Shown: piece by piece, positions 28,953 to 32,515 of the stretch
Position numbering within the stretch: position 1 is the first letter of the stretch
How the letters are laid out: every line of letters starts with the position of its first letter
From: Acidimicrobiaceae bacterium
Lineage (GTDB): Bacteria > Actinomycetota > Acidimicrobiia > Acidimicrobiales > Palsa-688
Length of the DNA: 32,515 nt
Assembly: GCA_003156595.1 (NCBI GenBank)
Contig: PMHH01000056.1
Span: 1-32,515 of the forward strand
Direction of reading: 5' to 3'
The notes under the pieces: model-generated
The model's database searches: none
What the model saw: only the letters and a program-made list of their open reading frames with translations
What the model was told of the DNA's origin: nothing
Made by a program: the position numbers and the translations under genes

Positions 28953-31655
28953 ATGGCATCGACGCACGCCCAGATCCAGTTCAGCGCCGAGTTCCTGACC
29001 CTCATGGTCGCCGCCGCCGGGTTGGCGCTGACGGCGTTGCGGCCCAATTCGAGCCGAGACGCCAAGCGTCGACCCGCTTCCCGGGTACTCGCCGGCGCCG
29101 CGTTCCTCGTCGCCGGCACCGTGGCCTTCCTGCACGGATCGCTCATCGTCACCCAAAACCCGTCTGGGAGCCTCAGCGTGGCCCGTCTAGTTGCTGCAGC
29201 CGGTCTGGCCGCAGCCGCTCCCGGCTGGGCGGTGGGTCGACGCCGCGGCTTGGTGCTGGGCGTAGGCGTGCTGGGGTGGGCCGGCGCCGCCATTGCGGAG
29301 TTGTTCCAGGCTTCGAGCCTGCTGGGCGATGGCCTGCTCGTCGCCGGCAGCGTGGCGATCGGCTTGACGCTGGTCGCGGCCAGCCGGCATTCCATTGCGG
29401 CCCGAGTGGCCACCAGTGCCGCCACCACCATCTTCCTGGTCGTGCTGGTCCTCGCCGTGGCTCTGTCCGCGGTGATCTCGTCATCATTGCAGCGCGACGA
29501 ATTCATCCAGCTGAGCTCGCGGGCCCGCACCGAGGGCGCCCAGGTGAGTGACACCGTCACGGCGGCCATCCTGGACGCCCGCTTCGTCGCCGGAGATCTC
29601 CAGGGGTACTTCCAGTCGGTCAGCCCGAACCCCCTCAATACCTACGGGACGAGCGGCTCCTCGGCGGCAACCCAGATCGCGGCGGCGAAGATCCAGAACC
29701 GGCTGCAAACGCTGAGCGAGATCAATACGGCGGAGGAGTTCGCCTATGCCAGCCCGACCGGTGCCACCCCGGTCATCACGGGTGGGTTGAGCACCACGCT
29801 GGCCAGCCAGTTGGCCGGCAATCCCACCCTGGCCCAGCCTGCGTGCAACGGCGGGGGGCAGGGTGCCGTGTTCGTGATCGGGACCCGGGCGGTGGCGGTG
29901 GCGACGTTCCCCGAGTGCTCCTCGGGGACCGGCCAGTTGCTGGGCACGGTTATCAGCCTCAGCCCCCTCGACCAGACGTACCTGGCGGGCTTGATCGGGG
30001 TCGACCCATCGGTGTCACTGGCCCTGGTGACGCCGCAGTCGGTCCTGGCCACGGCCGGACCGCAGCCCCCGGCCGGGATCCTCACCACTTTGGCGGGTCA
30101 GCTGGGGGGCACCGAGACACGCGACAACCGCCTCTTTGCGGTGGTCCCGGTCGCGGTAGCGCGGGGGTCACCACTGACCGTGGTGCTCTCGACCTCGGAG
30201 GCCACCCTGATGTCGACCAGAAACCAGCTCTATCGCACGCTTTTCCTCATCGCCCTGGGTGGCACGGTGCTGGCGTTGGGACTGGCCGCTTTTACGGGAG
30301 ACCGCATCACGGCCGCGCTCCGACGGCTCACTGAGGTCGCGACGCGGATTCAGCGGGGCAACACCTCCGAACGGGCGTACATCGCCGGTGATGACGAGGT
30401 CGCGGTGCTCGGATCGGCCTTCGACTCCATGATCGACGCCGTGGAAGAGCAGGCCGGCGCTCTCCAGGCGGCTGCTGACGACGAGACCCGTCTCCGCAAC
30501 CGGCTCGAAGCGGTGGTGGCGGGCATGACCGATGCCCTGCTGGCGGTGGACGCGCACGGCATCATCACCGATTTCAACGAGGCGGCGGGTCAGTTGCTCG
30601 GAGTCGACGCCGCGGGGGCGTTCGGTCGGCATATCGACGAGGTCATGGATCTGGTCGACGACGACTCGTCCTCGTTGGCCCCCCGCCTGGTCGCCATGGA
30701 CGCCATGCCGTGGGCCCGCCTGGCGTCGGTGCGCCGGTCCGGCGCGGAAGAGATACCCGTCGCGGTCTCCTCCGGTGCCCTGCGAGGCTCAGGCGGAGAG
30801 GTGGTCGGCCGGGTGCTGGTCCTCAGGGACCTGCGGCGCGAGCGCGAGGTCGAGCAGATGAAGACGGAGTTCTTGTCTCGCGTCGGCCACGAGTTGCGCA
30901 CGCCCCTCACCGGAATCATGGGCTATGCCGACATCCTGCTCCGGCGTGACGTGCCCCCAGAGCGCGCCCGCCAGTGGCACGACGAGATCCTCCAGGCCGG
31001 CCGCCGGCTGTTGCGGATCGTCGAGATGCTCGAGTTCTTCGCGTCCAGTGGGGCGGGGCGGATCCTCCTCCGGCCCGAGTCGCTCGACACGCGGTCGCTC
31101 GTCAATGGCTTGACCGCGGCGTGGTCGGACCGACTACCCGAGAAGATGTCCATCGGGCGGAGGGTGGCTGCGGACACGCCGCCCGTCCTCGCCGATCGCA
31201 GGTGGCTCTCGATGGCGATCGACGAGCTCATCGACAACGCCGTGAAGTTTTCACCCGACGGTGGGCGCATCGTGGTGTCGGCTTCGCCGACGTCGGCGCC
31301 TGACCCGGACCAGGCTGCGGTCAACGGCCAACACGGCGCGGCCGGCGACGGCGGACCCTCGTCTCCCGGGAGCGGCGGCGTGGAGATCTCGGTCAGCGAC
31401 CAGGGGGTGGGGATGACCCCCGAGGAGAACGCCGCGGTCTTCTCGGACTTCGTGCAGGGCGACAGCTCCGACACCCGTCGCTTCGGAGGTCTCGGGCTCG
31501 GCCTGGCGGTGGTCAGACGGGTGGTCGAGGGGCACGGGGGCCAGGTCAGTTGCCGGTCCGTGGCGGGCCGGGGGACCACGTTTACGATCGCTCTGCCGGC
31601 CGCGGCGCCCGGGGCGATCATCGCCCACTCGGAACCCTCTCCGGTCCTAGGCTGA
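28953..31655 (+). CDS. Large membrane sensor histidine kinase (multi-TM, extracellular sensor, HAMP, PAS)
   Basis: 900 aa. The N-terminus has about six hydrophobic segments (for example FLTLMVAAAGLALTAL, VLAGAAFLVAGTVAFLHG and ATTIFLVVLVLAVALSAVI). An extracellular sensing region of roughly 240 residues follows, then a last helix (TLFLIALGGTVLALGLAAF), HAMP (RRLTEVATRIQRGN), PAS (GMTDALLAVDAHGIITDFNEAAG in two parts), HisKA with H646 in RVGHELRTPLTG, and HATPase_c with DELIDNAVKFSPDG, DQGVGM and FGGLGLGLAV. No response regulator is adjacent, so its partner is unknown. ATG at 28953 behind GGGTGA; an ATG at 28932 overlaps the previous stop. A Gly/Ser-rich insert (residues around SPTSAPDPD to SPGSGG) interrupts the ATPase domain. 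Confidence 0.9.
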   Translation: MASTHAQIQFSAEFLTLMVAAAGLALTALRPNSSRDAKRRPASRVLAGAAFLVAGTVAFLHGSLIVTQNPSGSLSVARLVAAAGLAAAAPGWAVGRRRGLVLGVGVLGWAGAAIAELFQASSLLGDGLLVAGSVAIGLTLVAASRHSIAARVATSAATTIFLVVLVLAVALSAVISSSLQRDEFIQLSSRARTEGAQVSDTVTAAILDARFVAGDLQGYFQSVSPNPLNTYGTSGSSAATQIAAAKIQNRLQTLSEINTAEEFAYASPTGATPVITGGLSTTLASQLAGNPTLAQPACNGGGQGAVFVIGTRAVAVATFPECSSGTGQLLGTVISLSPLDQTYLAGLIGVDPSVSLALVTPQSVLATAGPQPPAGILTTLAGQLGGTETRDNRLFAVVPVAVARGSPLTVVLSTSEATLMSTRNQLYRTLFLIALGGTVLALGLAAFTGDRITAALRRLTEVATRIQRGNTSERAYIAGDDEVAVLGSAFDSMIDAVEEQAGALQAAADDETRLRNRLEAVVAGMTDALLAVDAHGIITDFNEAAGQLLGVDAAGAFGRHIDEVMDLVDDDSSSLAPRLVAMDAMPWARLASVRRSGAEEIPVAVSSGALRGSGGEVVGRVLVLRDLRREREVEQMKTEFLSRVGHELRTPLTGIMGYADILLRRDVPPERARQWHDEILQAGRRLLRIVEMLEFFASSGAGRILLRPESLDTRSLVNGLTAAWSDRLPEKMSIGRRVAADTPPVLADRRWLSMAIDELIDNAVKFSPDGGRIVVSASPTSAPDPDQAAVNGQHGAAGDGGPSSPGSGGVEISVSDQGVGMTPEENAAVFSDFVQGDSSDTRRFGGLGLGLAVVRRVVEGHGGQVSCRSVAGRGTTFTIALPAAAPGAIIAHSEPSPVLG
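31648..31653 (+). promoter_or_regulatory. Putative -10 box (TAGGCT), leaderless start of the DivIVA-domain gene
   Basis: TAGGCT ends 8 bases before the ATG at 31662 and shares its final T with the stop codon of the kinase gene, an arrangement like that at 6904-6918 after leuA. Confidence 0.45.
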
Positions 31656-31661
31656 AACGCC

Positions 31662-32515
31662 ATGGGTGCTGACCCGTCGACCACGCCTGAACAGATTCAG
31701 GCCCAGGTTTTCTCGTCGGGATTTCGTGGCTACGACCAGTCAGAAGTCCGCAGATTCTTGGTCCGGGTCGCCGCCGAGGTCCGAACCCTGGGCGAACGGG
31801 CAGACCAGCTCGAGTCCGCCTGGCACTCGGCCGAGGAGCGGGCGGCCCGGCCGCCGGTGCTCGACGAGGACACGCTCATGGCCGCCATCGGAGAAGAGAC
31901 GGCGGCCATCCTGGGCGCGGCCCGGGCCACCGCTGCCGACCTCCGAGGCCGGGCCGCCCAGGATGCCGAGCGGATCGTCGCCGACGTCGAAGAGCGGGCC
32001 ACCCGGATCCGCGCCGAGGCGGAAGGCACCCTGGCCCGCGAGACCAATGCCGCCGAGCAGGCCGCCGCCCGGATTGTCGAGACGGCCAAGACCCAGGCGG
32101 CGGAGATGGTCGACAAGGCCAGGACCGAGGCGGACGGCATTCGGGCCGCGGCCCAACAGGAGAAAGCGCTCACCGTCGAGGGGGCCATGGCCACGCGAGA
32201 GCGCATCCTCGAAGATCTGGCCCGGCGCCGGCGGGTCGCCTCGGTCCAGATCGAGCAACTCCGGGCGGGCCGGGAGCGACTCCTCGACGCCTACGGCGTC
32301 GTGCGCCGGACTCTCGAGGAGGTCAATGACGAGCTCAACCGCGCCGATGCCGAAGCCCGGGGGGCTGCGGACGATGTCGGGCGCCGTATGCACCGCGAGC
32401 GCCAGACCCCGGGTGACCTGGCCGGGCAGAGTCTTGCGGACAGCGAGGATGTTGCCGGCGGCGAGGGTCTTGCGGACAGCCAGGGTGTTGCGGACAGCGA
32501 GGATGTTGCCGGCGG
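31662..32515 (+). CDS. DivIVA-domain coiled-coil protein (runs off the window)
   Basis: 284 complete codons are visible and no stop is reached. The N-terminal DivIVA-like domain reads TPEQIQAQVFSSGFRGYDQSEV then RRFLVRVAAEVRTL; the FRGYD..EV..FL pattern is the family's membrane-curvature binding and dimer segment. A long coiled coil rich in Ala, Glu and Arg (about residues 45-235) follows, interrupted by few prolines. From residue 258 a hexapeptide tandem repeat, LADSED/VAGGEG, continues to the edge. DivIVA proteins mark poles and septa in actinobacteria; whether this is the main DivIVA/Wag31 or a paralogue cannot be told. Start ATG at 31662, probably leaderless. Confidence 0.8.
   Translation, partial: MGADPSTTPEQIQAQVFSSGFRGYDQSEVRRFLVRVAAEVRTLGERADQLESAWHSAEERAARPPVLDEDTLMAAIGEETAAILGAARATAADLRGRAAQDAERIVADVEERATRIRAEAEGTLARETNAAEQAAARIVETAKTQAAEMVDKARTEADGIRAAAQQEKALTVEGAMATRERILEDLARRRRVASVQIEQLRAGRERLLDAYGVVRRTLEEVNDELNRADAEARGAADDVGRRMHRERQTPGDLAGQSLADSEDVAGGEGLADSQGVADSEDVAG
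32433..32515 (+). repeat. 18-bp tandem repeat encoding (L/V)A(D/G)(S/G)(E/Q)(D/G)
   Basis: Units at 32433, 32451, 32469, 32487 and 32505 encode LADSED, VAGGEG, LADSQG, VADSED and VAG.. and continue past the window edge. They keep the reading frame of the DivIVA-domain gene. Confidence 0.75.

Overview
The window is high-GC, gene-dense DNA from an actinobacterium. Two WhiB-family iron-sulfur regulators, a SenX3/RegX3-like phosphate two-component pair, a class E-type sortase, a DUF2342 zincin-family protein, a MutT1-like Nudix protein beside ppk and a DivIVA-domain protein all point to Actinomycetota. The presence of mreB and the overall mix suggest Acidimicrobiia or a relative; this last step is inference. 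I see no phage, insertion sequence, CRISPR array, rRNA or tRNA. The window is mostly chromosomal housekeeping, with several unusual regulatory and degenerate features.

Layout. 1-1.4 kb: an RCK/TrkA potassium-channel regulator, a DUF559 nuclease remnant and a WhiB gene. 1.4-3.0 kb: a formiminotransferase-domain protein (minus), tatA (plus) and whiB2 (minus). 3.3-5.1 kb: two tandem zinc-ribbon + AIM24-domain proteins. 5.1-6.9 kb: leuA behind a complete-looking leucine attenuator with an 11-residue leader peptide containing four consecutive Leu codons. 6.9-9.8 kb: a small unknown gene, polyphosphate kinase and a Nudix hydrolase. 9.8-10.3 kb: a non-coding block of three large inverted repeats and 19-bp tandem repeats. 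10.3-12.3 kb: a sortase (minus), a SixA-type histidine phosphatase and an Rrf2 regulator. 12.3-19.5 kb: the phosphate regulon, pstSCAB, phoU (minus) and a sensor kinase/response regulator pair, with two matching PHO-box promoters. 19.6-24.2 kb: an unknown proline-rich protein, a DUF2342 protein with altered active-site residues, an SDR-type epimerase and an HtrA-like protein without its catalytic triad. 24.4-26.1 kb: moaE, a small membrane protein and mreB. 26.3-27.5 kb (minus): a HEAT-repeat protein and a membrane protein. 27.7-32.5 kb: a PDZ-Lon (YlbL-type) protease, a large membrane sensor kinase and a DivIVA-domain protein that runs off the window.

How it works together. Phosphate is the main theme: high-affinity uptake (Pst), its signalling module (PhoU, SenX3/PhoR-like kinase, RegX3/PhoP-like regulator), the polyphosphate store (Ppk), and Nudix and histidine-phosphatase activities that are fused in mycobacterial MutT1 but separate here. 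A second theme is the cell envelope and cell shape: Tat, sortase, MreB, DivIVA, PDZ-Lon and the HtrA-like protein. At least eight genes start 6-8 bases after a TAGNNT box, which suggests that leaderless transcripts are common in this organism and was used to correct the starts of phoU and the sortase.
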